Source: Pantoea vagans (lineage in GTDB: Bacteria; Pseudomonadota; Gammaproteobacteria; Enterobacterales; Enterobacteriaceae). Taken from it: DNA of 64,000 bases. Of the stretch, positions 21,808 through 30,200 are shown piece after piece (the stretch's first letter is position 1; each line of letters begins with the position of its first letter). A program made the position numbers and the translations under genes. The notes under the pieces were generated by a model that saw nothing but the letters and a program-made list of their open reading frames with translations, did not search any database and was not told the DNA's origin. The stretch is taken from the NCBI RefSeq assembly GCF_001506165.1, contig NZ_CP011427.1, positions 1,550,001 through 1,614,000 on the forward strand, read 5' to 3'.

Positions 21808-22299
21808 TCAGTCTAGGATCCAGGTCGCGGTATCGTTGGTGCGACATGCCTTGCTGGCGCCTCCAACGGCCACACAGACCTGTTTGTTGCGGCGGGGGCG
21901 TGGACGATCGCTACGCACGGTGGCGTCATAACGGCTGCTTTCCACCCCAGCCTTGGGCGGAATATAACCAATCAGCTGTCCATTCGGTTCATCAGCAACG
22001 GCTAACCAGCTGTGCTCAACACGGCCAAGCACTTCAAACGACTTAGCATTGTCGAGATAACGCACCACTTTGCCGCCAAAATCAGGCGTGGTCATGACCG
22101 AAGCAGCATAGAGTGCGCGAAAACTTTCATTGACCGGCGTGAACTCGGCTGGTGCTGCCACCGCATTCCGGTGAACCAGCTTAACGCCATTGACTTCACT
22201 GGTGACCAAAGTGTCATCAGTAACGGGCGGCGTTGGCGCTTTACAACCCGCTAACGTTAACACCGCCAGTAGGGTTAGCACGAGACTCTTATTCACCAT
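21808..22299 (-). CDS. Lipoprotein with SH3-like domain, first gene of the T6SS-like operon
   Basis: A 163-aa lipoprotein: signal peptide with lipobox LAGC, then a probable bacterial SH3-like segment (YAASVMTTPDFGGKVVRYLDN, then VEHSWLAVADE and GQLIGYIPPKAG). Such domains often bind cell-wall peptides. The residue after the lipidated Cys is Lys, so it is not a clear Lol-avoidance signal and the protein probably goes to the outer membrane. It does not look like TssJ. ATG 22299 is closest to GAGG; a TTG at 22308 is also in frame. Its place suggests an envelope sensor or anchor for the TssLM pair, which is inference. Confidence 0.72.
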   Translation of the reverse strand: MVNKSLVLTLLAVLTLAGCKAPTPPVTDDTLVTSEVNGVKLVHRNAVAAPAEFTPVNESFRALYAASVMTTPDFGGKVVRYLDNAKSFEVLGRVEHSWLAVADEPNGQLIGYIPPKAGVESSRYDATVRSDRPRPRRNKQVCVAVGGASKACRTNDTATWILD

Positions 22300-22784
22300 G
22301 AACCTCAAATTTCATCAGATTAGCTGCAGATTAAAATGCGGCACACGCAATGGAAGCGGGCAGATTACGCAGCAAGAAAGCCATCAAAAAACAGTCAGAT
22401 TACAGAAAGATAGTGCTGTGCTCAGTCTACCTAAGACTTTTGAGAATTCAAACCATTGCACCGAGAGAAATCCCGTGCTACCGGGCGAAAATGCAGCTGG
22501 AACAGGTGATAAAAAACACGTGCTGAGGGTGATATATAAGATGAATTTACTTATTTACCAGTGGAAGTGTAAAACGCAGGCGAAAACACAATTTTCGCAC
22601 AATGGATATAATGAAAATTATTAAATAAGATTAATCTATTTTTGACGTTAAAAAAAGATTGCGCCAGTAAACAATTTTCTGACTTTCAGAATTTACGGGC
22701 GCCCATCCGTCCAAATTGAAGTCGAGTTCGGCACGGCTTTTGCTTGAGTATTGCCCTAAATTTGCCTGATAGTGGGAGTCAGCA
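22300..22784. other. Divergent intergenic region, T6SS-like operon / nasR
   Basis: About 485 bp without a credible gene; a plus-strand open frame at 22190-22624 has no ribosome site and unnatural composition. The segment is markedly AT-rich toward nasR (around 22600-22680) and must hold promoters for both directions. I could not assign -10/-35 boxes with confidence. Confidence 0.55.
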
Positions 22785-24005
22785 ATGAACCGGGCTCTGG
22801 AGTATCTACGTGCTAGCCGCGCCAGCGAGATTGCGAGTCTGCAACGTTTATTACGTACGGGCGAGCAAATTCTTGCGCTCAGTGAATTAATCCATGTGCT
22901 GCAGCGTGAGCGCGGTGCCAGCAATATCTGGCTGTGTTCAGAGGGCCGCCTGTTTGGTGATGAGCTGGAAGCGCGTGCGATTGAGGTGCAGCAGCGGCAA
23001 GACGTAGCGATGACAATGTTACCTGCCGCTGTCGCGCAACCGGGCTACAGTCGGTTTTGCATGTTAATCGCCGCCGCGTTGCAGGCACTCGATAGCCTGC
23101 CAGTATTGCGTCAGCAGGTGCGCAAACAAAGTTGTCGCCACGCGCAAGCCATGGAGGCGTTCAACCATGTGATTCGCACATTACTCAACCTGGTATTTGA
23201 AGCTGCAGACACCGCAAGCGAACCGGAAATTTCTCGTGCGCTAATCGCCCTCTTTAGTTTTATGCAGGGAAAGGAGTTGGCTGGTCAGGAGCGCGCGACG
23301 GGTTCGGCAGGTTTTGCTGCCGGGACCTTTAGCCCGGAACAACGCCAGCGCATTCTGGCACTGATCGCTGCTCAGGAGCAGAGTTTCAACACCTTCAGCC
23401 AGTTCGCTGACAGCCAAAATCTACAACGCTGGCAGGAAATGGCTGACGCGGGCAGCCAAATTGAACGGCTGCGGCGTATTGCCTGCACCGATGCTCCTTG
23501 TGGTGAAAATGGGGTTCTCCAATGGTTTACGCTGCTGAGCCAGCGGCTGGATCAGATGAAGCAAATAGAAGATACGTTGTGCATTACCCTCATGAACTGC
23601 TGTCAGCGTGCGATTAGCGCCAGTGAACAGGCGGACCCGCAACAGGTGGCACACCGTGAAGAGGCCAGTTTCTCTCTTTATATCGCCGGGGCCAGTTGGC
23701 TGGACGGGCAGGAAACCACGCTCGACAGTCAGGGCCTCGCGCCGCAACTGGGCCGTTCAGTACTTTCACTGATCGGCGAACAGGCGCAGCGTTTAAAGGC
23801 GCAGGCCGATGAACTGGCCACCATGCGTGCGTCACTCGATGAACGAAAAATTGTCGATCAAGCCAAAAGCTGGTTGATGGAGCAACACGGTTTTAGTGAG
23901 CAGGATGCCTGGCAAGCCCTGCGAAAAAGTGCCATGAATCAAAACAAACGCATCCTGGACATCGCCCAAGCCATCCTGGCCGTTGCGGCAACGTTGAAGT
24001 CATAA
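22785..24005 (+). CDS. nasR: NasR, nitrate/nitrite-responsive antiterminator
   Basis: A 406-aa regulator. Most of the protein (about 30-270) is a NIT nitrate/nitrite-sensing helical domain (LIHVLQRERGASNIWL at its start). The C-terminal 60 residues are an ANTAR RNA-binding domain (ERKIVDQAKSWLMEQHGFSEQDAWQALRK). In Klebsiella oxytoca NasR bound to nitrate or nitrite stops termination in the nasF leader. Here the leader directly downstream holds both the hairpin and terminator such a factor needs. NasR is soluble and acts on nascent RNA. Confidence 0.93.
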   Translation: MNRALEYLRASRASEIASLQRLLRTGEQILALSELIHVLQRERGASNIWLCSEGRLFGDELEARAIEVQQRQDVAMTMLPAAVAQPGYSRFCMLIAAALQALDSLPVLRQQVRKQSCRHAQAMEAFNHVIRTLLNLVFEAADTASEPEISRALIALFSFMQGKELAGQERATGSAGFAAGTFSPEQRQRILALIAAQEQSFNTFSQFADSQNLQRWQEMADAGSQIERLRRIACTDAPCGENGVLQWFTLLSQRLDQMKQIEDTLCITLMNCCQRAISASEQADPQQVAHREEASFSLYIAGASWLDGQETTLDSQGLAPQLGRSVLSLIGEQAQRLKAQADELATMRASLDERKIVDQAKSWLMEQHGFSEQDAWQALRKSAMNQNKRILDIAQAILAVAATLKS

Positions 24006-24020
24006 CTCCAAGGAGGTAGT

Positions 24021-24059
24021 TGCACAAAGCCTGTGCGTATTGTGCGTCAGCACAGTGCA
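24021..24059 (+). promoter_or_regulatory. Two NtrC-like enhancer sites upstream of nasF
   Basis: Two 17-bp sequences fit TGCAC-N7-GTGCA: TGCACAAAGCCTGTGCG at 24021-24037 (one mismatch in the outer bases) and TGCGTCAGCACAGTGCA at 24043-24059. Their centres are 22 bp apart, about two helical turns, and about 96-118 bp upstream of the predicted start of transcription, a normal place for NtrC dimers acting on sigma-54 polymerase. Confidence 0.7.
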
Positions 24060-24120
24060 GATTTGCGCACTTTCACTGATCCAAGTGGGGTGGCGTGCTG
24101 ATTCTTTACGAGAATTTTTT

Positions 24121-24136
24121 TGGCACAGGCTTTGCA
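24121..24136 (+). promoter_or_regulatory. Sigma-54 promoter of the nasF operon
   Basis: TGGCACAGGCTTTGCA matches the -24/-12 consensus TGGCAC-N5-TTGCA exactly. The predicted transcription start is near 24147, leaving a leader of about 120 nt before nasF. With the NtrC-like sites this indicates induction by nitrogen limitation. Confidence 0.88.
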
Positions 24137-24156
24137 ATACCTTACTGACATTGCGC

Positions 24157-24186
24157 ATTTGTTTCGCCAACGGCGGTGAAGCGAGT
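24157..24186 (+). promoter_or_regulatory. ANTAR-type RNA hairpin in the nasF leader
   Basis: A stem of 12 pairs including G-U pairs (core GTTTCGCC 24161-24168 with GGTGAAGC 24175-24182) closes the hexaloop AACGGC. The loop has A at position 1 and G at position 4, the hallmark of ANTAR-domain targets. It sits just before the leader terminator, as expected for NasR-controlled antitermination. The second hairpin seen in some ANTAR targets is not obvious here. Confidence 0.78.
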
Positions 24187-24195
24187 GCTTTGGAT

Positions 24196-24247
24196 AAAGG
24201 CGTCCGGCCCCATGTTTTTACAGCATGCGGGAGGACGCCTTTTTTTA
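24196..24247 (+). terminator. Leader (attenuator) terminator upstream of nasF
   Basis: AAGGCGTCC (24197-24205) pairs with GGACGCCTT (24233-24241), with a further inner stem between CCCCATG and CATGCGGG, followed by a T-run. The nasF ribosome site begins only about 12 bp later, so this is a control terminator inside the operon leader, to be overcome by NasR. Confidence 0.88.
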
Positions 24248-24268
24248 TTTCTTTTTTTCAGGATGCGC

Positions 24269-25525
24269 ATGATGAGCAAAACGCGGTTTTCGGTATCACG
24301 TCGTCAATTTCTACTGGGCAGTGCGGTGGTAGGTGGCAGCTATTTACTGCCGGGCTTACGCAATGCGGTGTGGGCTGCCGGCTCGGATGCGCCAGAAAAA
24401 AGCAGCGTTCGCGTTGGCTTTATTCCCCTCACTGACTGCGCGCCAGTGGTGATGGCCTCAGTGAAAGGCTTCGACAAAAAATATGGACTCACGCTGCAGC
24501 CAAGCAAAGAGGCCAGTTGGGCGGCGGTACGCGACAAACTGACGGCGGGTGAACTGGATGCCGCGCATGCGCTATACGGCATGATCTATGGCCTGCAATT
24601 AGGTGTCGCAGGGCCACAGCACGACATGGCCAACCTGATGACGCTGAATAACAACGGTCAGGCCATCACACTCGCAAACCAACTGAAAGAGCAAAAGGTC
24701 ACGGATGCAGTCAGCCTGCAAAAGCTGATTGCGAGCCAGGCAAAAGGCAGTTACACCTTCGCGCACACCTTTCCCACCAGTACCCACGCCATGTGGCTCT
24801 ATTACTGGCTGGCGAATGCAGGTATCGACCCATTTGAAGATGTGCGCACCGTGGTGGTACCGCCACCGCAAATGGTGATGAACATGAAAATGGGCAACAT
24901 GAGTGGTTTCTGCGTTGGCGAACCCTGGAACCAGCGCGCCATCAGCGACAACATCGGATTTACTGCCGCCACCACACAGCAAATCTGGCCGGACCATCCT
25001 GAAAAAATCCTCGCGACACGGGCGCAATGGGTGCAAGAGAACCCCAACACCGCGCGTGCAATGACGGCTGCGGTCCTCGAAGCCGCCCGCTGGATCGATG
25101 CCTCTGACGAAAACCGCAAAGAGACTGCCGCTGTGTTAGCCGGGCGAGCGTGGATCAACACCAAAGTTGAAACGCTGGAAGGCCGCATGCTGGGCCATTA
25201 CGAGAATGGCCTGGGCCAGAGCTGGCAAGACGGCCACTCGATGCGCTTCTACCGCGATGGCGAAGTGAGCTTCCCATGGATCTCCGATGGCATGTGGTTC
25301 CTGACGCAGATGAAGCGCTGGGGGATGGTGAAAACCGCGCCCGATTACGCCGCCATCGCACGGAAAATCAACCGTATCGACATTTACAAACAAGCCGCCA
25401 GCGCGGTGGGTGGCGTCTCCGTGCCGTCTGCCGAGATGCGCAGCAGCACGCTGATTGACGGCAAAGTGTGGGATGGCAGCAATCCTGCCGCCTATGCCGA
25501 CAGTTTCGCCATTAAACGTAGCTAA
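24269..25525 (+). CDS. nasF: Nitrate ABC transporter substrate-binding protein, Tat-exported
   Basis: A 418-aa NrtA/CmpA-family periplasmic binding protein. The N-terminus has a twin-arginine signal (SRRQFLLGSAVVGGSYLLPG), so it is exported folded. The mature part has the NrtA features VGFIPLTDCAPVVMA and GFCVGEPWNQRA. It delivers nitrate and probably nitrite to the NasED importer. ATG at 24269 follows AGGA with a six-base spacer; ATG 24272 is equally possible. It is the first structural gene after the attenuator. Confidence 0.93.
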   Translation: MMSKTRFSVSRRQFLLGSAVVGGSYLLPGLRNAVWAAGSDAPEKSSVRVGFIPLTDCAPVVMASVKGFDKKYGLTLQPSKEASWAAVRDKLTAGELDAAHALYGMIYGLQLGVAGPQHDMANLMTLNNNGQAITLANQLKEQKVTDAVSLQKLIASQAKGSYTFAHTFPTSTHAMWLYYWLANAGIDPFEDVRTVVVPPPQMVMNMKMGNMSGFCVGEPWNQRAISDNIGFTAATTQQIWPDHPEKILATRAQWVQENPNTARAMTAAVLEAARWIDASDENRKETAAVLAGRAWINTKVETLEGRMLGHYENGLGQSWQDGHSMRFYRDGEVSFPWISDGMWFLTQMKRWGMVKTAPDYAAIARKINRIDIYKQAASAVGGVSVPSAEMRSSTLIDGKVWDGSNPAAYADSFAIKRS

Positions 25526-25536
25526 GTGAGGTCAGC

Positions 25537-26412
25537 ATGAAATCTGAAGCCCGTACGCTGAAAGTGGCGACTCCCGCCGTCGCTCAACCGGCGCAGGTGA
25601 TTGCGCTGAACGTCGCACAACAACCGCGAGCACGGCAACGCTGGCTGCGGCCGCTGTTACTGCGGCTGATCCCGGCGAGTTGCGGACTGATCGTCCTGCT
25701 ATTCGTCTGGCAGTTGGCCGCCATGTCGAGCAAAGGTTTTCCTGGGCCGTTGGCGACCTGGCAAGCGGCAGTGACGCTGTTCGCCGACCCCTTTTACAAC
25801 AACGGCCCCAACGATCAGGGCATCGGCTGGAATGTCGTGGCATCGCTGCAACGTGTGGCGGTGGGATTTGGTCTGGCAGCGCTGGTGGGGATACCCGCAG
25901 GTTTCCTGATTGGGCGCTTCACCTTTGTGGCGCGCATGTTCAATCCCATCATCGCACTGCTGCGTCCTGTCAGCCCTTTAGCGTGGTTACCGATTGGTCT
26001 GCTGCTGTTTCAACGCGCGGAGCCTGCCTCCAGCTGGACCATTTTCATCTGCTCGATCTGGCCGATGGTGATTAACACCGCCGAAGGAGTGCAGCGTATC
26101 CCCCAGGATTACCTCAATGTGGCCCGTGTCTTGCGCCTTAACGAATGGACGGTGATGCGCCGCATTCTGTTCCCAGCGGTTCTGCCCGCTGTGTTGACCG
26201 GTATGCGCCTCTCGATGGGTATCGCCTGGCTGGTGATTGTTGCCGCGGAGATGTTAACGGGGGGGCTGGGCATCGGTTTCTGGATCTGGAACGAGTGGAA
26301 CAACCTCAACGTCGAAAACATCCTGATTGCCATCGTGGTGATTGGTGTCATTGGGTTGCTGCTGGAGCAGGCATTGATGCTGCTGGCACGTCGTTTTAGC
26401 TGGGATAAATAA
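25537..26412 (+). CDS. nasE: Nitrate ABC transporter permease
   Basis: A 291-aa inner-membrane permease of the NrtB/SsuC type with about six membrane helices after a 40-residue cytoplasmic N-terminus. The EAA loop that docks the ATPase is at EGVQRIPQDYLNVARVL. The ATG follows AGTGAGGTCAGC. It lies 11 bp after nasF and 10 bp before nasD; together these three encode a complete uptake system. Confidence 0.93.
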   Translation: MKSEARTLKVATPAVAQPAQVIALNVAQQPRARQRWLRPLLLRLIPASCGLIVLLFVWQLAAMSSKGFPGPLATWQAAVTLFADPFYNNGPNDQGIGWNVVASLQRVAVGFGLAALVGIPAGFLIGRFTFVARMFNPIIALLRPVSPLAWLPIGLLLFQRAEPASSWTIFICSIWPMVINTAEGVQRIPQDYLNVARVLRLNEWTVMRRILFPAVLPAVLTGMRLSMGIAWLVIVAAEMLTGGLGIGFWIWNEWNNLNVENILIAIVVIGVIGLLLEQALMLLARRFSWDK

Positions 26413-26422
26413 GGAGCCAACC

Positions 26423-27211
26423 ATGAACCCCATTATTCGCGTTCAGCAGGTCAGCCAGTGTTTCAACACCGCCAGCGGTGAATTCCTGGCACTCGATAAC
26501 GTTAGCTTTGATATTCACCCGGGTGAAACTCTCAGCCTGATTGGTCACTCAGGCTGCGGTAAATCCACCTTGCTTAACCTGATTGCCGGATTGACCCAAC
26601 CCAGCAGCGGCGTATTGCTGTGTGAAAACCGCGAAATCAATGGCCCCGGTCCAGAGCGTGCCGTGGTGTTCCAAAACCATTCATTACTGCCGTGGCTCAC
26701 GGCTTACCAAAATGTCGAACTGGCGGTACAGCAGGTGTTTAAGGGGCAGATGAACAAAAGCGAAATGAGTGAGTGGATCGAACACAACCTCAATCGCGTG
26801 CAGATGAGCCACGCCATGCACAAGCGGCCAGCGGAAATCTCCGGCGGCATGAAACAGCGTGTGGGCATTGCGCGCGCACTGGCGATGAAACCGCGCGTGC
26901 TACTACTGGACGAGCCGTTTGGCGCACTGGATGCCCTGACGCGAGCACATTTGCAAGACAGCGTGATGCGCATTCAGCAGGAGCTGAAGACCACCATTGT
27001 GCTGATCACCCACGATGTGGATGAGGCCGTGCTGCTGTCAGACCGCGTGTTGATGATGACCAACGGGCCTGCGGCACAAGTTGGTGAGATTCTCACCATC
27101 GATCTGCCGCGTCCACGTTCTCGCGTGGCCTTGGCCGACGAGCCGCGCTATCACCAGCTGCGTCAGCAGATTCTGCACTTCCTCTACGAAAAGCAGACTG
27201 CGGTCGCTTAA
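26423..27211 (+). CDS. nasD: Nitrate ABC transporter ATP-binding protein
   Basis: A 262-aa ABC ATPase with Walker A GHSGCGKST, Q-loop VVFQNHSLLPW, signature SGGMKQRVGIARAL, Walker B VLLLDEPFGALD and the H-loop ITHDVDEAV. It powers NasE. It has no extra C-terminal substrate-binding domain of the NrtC kind. It is preceded by AAGGAGCC and followed 10 bp later by the reductase fusion gene. Confidence 0.94.
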   Translation: MNPIIRVQQVSQCFNTASGEFLALDNVSFDIHPGETLSLIGHSGCGKSTLLNLIAGLTQPSSGVLLCENREINGPGPERAVVFQNHSLLPWLTAYQNVELAVQQVFKGQMNKSEMSEWIEHNLNRVQMSHAMHKRPAEISGGMKQRVGIARALAMKPRVLLLDEPFGALDALTRAHLQDSVMRIQQELKTTIVLITHDVDEAVLLSDRVLMMTNGPAAQVGEILTIDLPRPRSRVALADEPRYHQLRQQILHFLYEKQTAVA

Positions 27212-27221
27212 GGAACAGGTC

Positions 27222-30200
27222 ATGGTGCAGCAGCTGGTGGTGATTGGTAACGGGATGGCCGCGATGCGGATGGTGGAAACCCTTTTGCAGCGCGCACCGG
27301 GCCGTTATGCCATCACGGTCATTGGCCGTGAAGCCCAGGGCAATTACAACCGTGTGATGTTGTCTCCTGTGCTGTCAGGCGAGAAAGCCTTTCTGGATAC
27401 GCTGATCCACGCGCCGGATTGGTACATCACCCATCAGGTGCAATTGTTGATGGGTGAAACAGCACTGCAGGTGGATCTCAAAGCACAAAGGGTCTTCACC
27501 GATCAACGCACGCTGCACTGGGACAAACTGGTGTTCGCCTGTGGTTCACGACCGCGTATGCCCGATCTGCCGGGAGTCGAACGCCCTCAGGTGCTGGGTT
27601 TCCGCACATTACGTGATGTCGAGACGATGTTGGCGCAACAAGGCCCGGTGGTGGTGCTGGGTGGGGGATTGATAGGTGTGGAAGCGGCGGCGGCACTGCG
27701 TCTGCGTGGGCGTGATGTCACGTTGCTGCACCATCGCCCTTGGCTGCTGGACCGTCAGTTGGATCAGCAGGCCGGCACGTTGTTGACGCAGCATCTGACC
27801 CAGCGAGGTATTCACTGCCACCTTGGCGTATCGCTACAGTCGATCCATAGCGATGCGGTCACCTTGACCGATGGCACACGTTTACCTGCACAGCAGGTGA
27901 TCATGGCGATTGGCGTGCTGCCGGAAATGGCACTGGCGCAGCAGGCCGGTGTGCCGTGCCAGCGCGGCATTGTGGTCAATCGTCAGTTACAAACCGCCAT
28001 CGATGACGTGTATGCACTGGGTGAATGTTGCGAAATCGAAGGTGAAACCTTTGGACTGGTCGCCCCCTGTCTGGCGCAGGCCGATGTGCTGACGGCACAA
28101 CTCGCCGGTGAGCCGATGGCGGACTTTCACTATCAAGAGAGCGGTACGCGGCTAAAGGTCACCGGCATTGAGATGTTCAGTGCAGGCGATATTCGCGAAG
28201 GCGAATCCATCAGCAGTTTTGATCCTATCGACAATCACTATCAGCGCCTGTTTCTGCGTAACGGCGCGTTGCGCGGCGTATTGCTGTTTGGCGATACCCA
28301 ACGTGCAGGCGCGCTGCTTAACCCACTTCAACAGGGTGAACGTGTGGATATCAATGCACTGTTCGGACTGGATAACCCCTTAACGCAGCCGTGTGCTGCA
28401 GGAAGCAATGTGATGAGCAAACCTCTTCTCGCCGTGGTGGGCCACGGTATGGTCAGCCACCATTTTCTGGAGCAGCTGGTGAGCCGCGAGTTGCACCAGC
28501 ACTACCACATCGTGGTATATGGCGATGAGCCTCAAATGGCGTATGACCGCGTTCATCTCACCGAGTATTTTGGCGGAAAAACGGCTGACGATCTCTCACT
28601 GGTGAGCGACAACTTCTTTGAGAAATACGGTATTGAGCTGCGCAGCGGCTGCGAAGTGCTGGCGATAGATACCGATAAGCGCAGCCTGCGCGATGCCAGC
28701 GGTGCGGAACTGGCCTGGGACAAACTGGTACTGGCGACGGGATCGATACCCTTTGTGCCGCCGGTGCCTGGACGTGAACATTCGCGCTGTTTTGTCTATC
28801 GCACACTCGCGGATTTGGATGCAATTGCTGCCTGTGCCGAACACGCCACCCGCGGCGTGGTGATTGGTGGGGGGCTGTTAGGTCTGGAAGCCGCGAACGC
28901 GCTGAAACAGCTCGGGTTAGAAACGCATGTCGTGGAGTTCGCCCCGCGCCTGATGGCGGTGCAGCTCGATGATGGCGGCGCGCAGATGTTGCGCGGCAAG
29001 ATCAGTGCACTCGGCGTGCAGGTGCACACCAGCAAACAGACGGAAGCCATTGAAAGCCTGCCCGATGGCAGCGTGCAGATGCGTTTTGCCGACGGCAGTG
29101 TGCTGCAGACCGATTTGATTGTGTTCTCCGCGGGGATTCGTCCTCGTGATACCCTGGCGAGCGCGGCGGGGATTCAACTTGGCGAGCGCGGCGGCATTGC
29201 GATCAACGATGGCTGTGAAACCAACGTAGCCGGAGTTTATGCCATCGGCGAGTGCGCGCTCTGGCAGGGGCAAATTTTCGGTCTGGTGGCACCGGGCTAT
29301 CAAATGGCGCGTGTACTGGCCGCGCAGTTGGCCCAGGAGGAACTGGCGTTCAGCGGTGCGGACATGAGCACCAAACTCAAGCTGCTCGGCGTCGAAGTCG
29401 CCTCTTTTGGGGATGCGCACGGTCGCACGGCCGACAGCCAAAGCTACCAATGGACAGACAACCCGAAAGGCATCTATAAAAAACTGGTGGTGTGCAAAGA
29501 GAGCAAAACCTTGCTCGGCGGTGTGCTGGTGGGCGATAGCGGCGACTACAGCAGCCTGTTGCAGATGATGTTGAATAAAATGCCGTTGCCCAGTGAACCG
29601 GAAAGCCTGATTTTGCCACAGCTGGCAGGTTCACCCTCCAAAGCCCTTGGCGTGGCAGCATTACCTGAAAGCGCGCAAATCTGCTCCTGCCACAATGTCA
29701 GCAAAGGGGATATCTGCGTTGCGGTGCAGAGTGGCTGTGGCGATATGGCAGCGATCAAAAGCTGTACCAAAGCGGCTACCGGCTGCGGCGGCTGTAGCGC
29801 TTTGGTTAAGCAGGTGATGGAACTGGAGTTGGCGAACCAGGGCGTGGAGGTAAAGAAAGATATTTGCGAACACTTCGCCTATTCACGTCAGGAGCTGTAT
29901 CACCTGATCCGCGTCGACCATATCACCACCTTTGAACAACTGATCCAGCAGCATGGCCGTGGACATGGCTGCGAAGTATGCAAACCCCTGGCCGGGTCGT
30001 TGTTGGCATCCTGCTGGAACGAATACCTGCTTAAACCGCAGCACCTGCCGTTGCAGGATACCAACGACCGCTACTTTGCCAATATCCAAAAGGATGGCAC
30101 CTATTCTGTGGTGCCGCGTGTGCCAGCCGGTGAGATTACTCCGCAAGGTTTGATCGCCATCGGGGAGGTGGCCGCACGCTACGACCTCTACACCAAGATT

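Noticed and set aside
22190..22624. A 144-codon plus-strand frame between the lipoprotein gene and nasR
   Set aside because: It overlaps the signal peptide region of the lipoprotein gene, has no ribosome site, and its composition is not protein-like.
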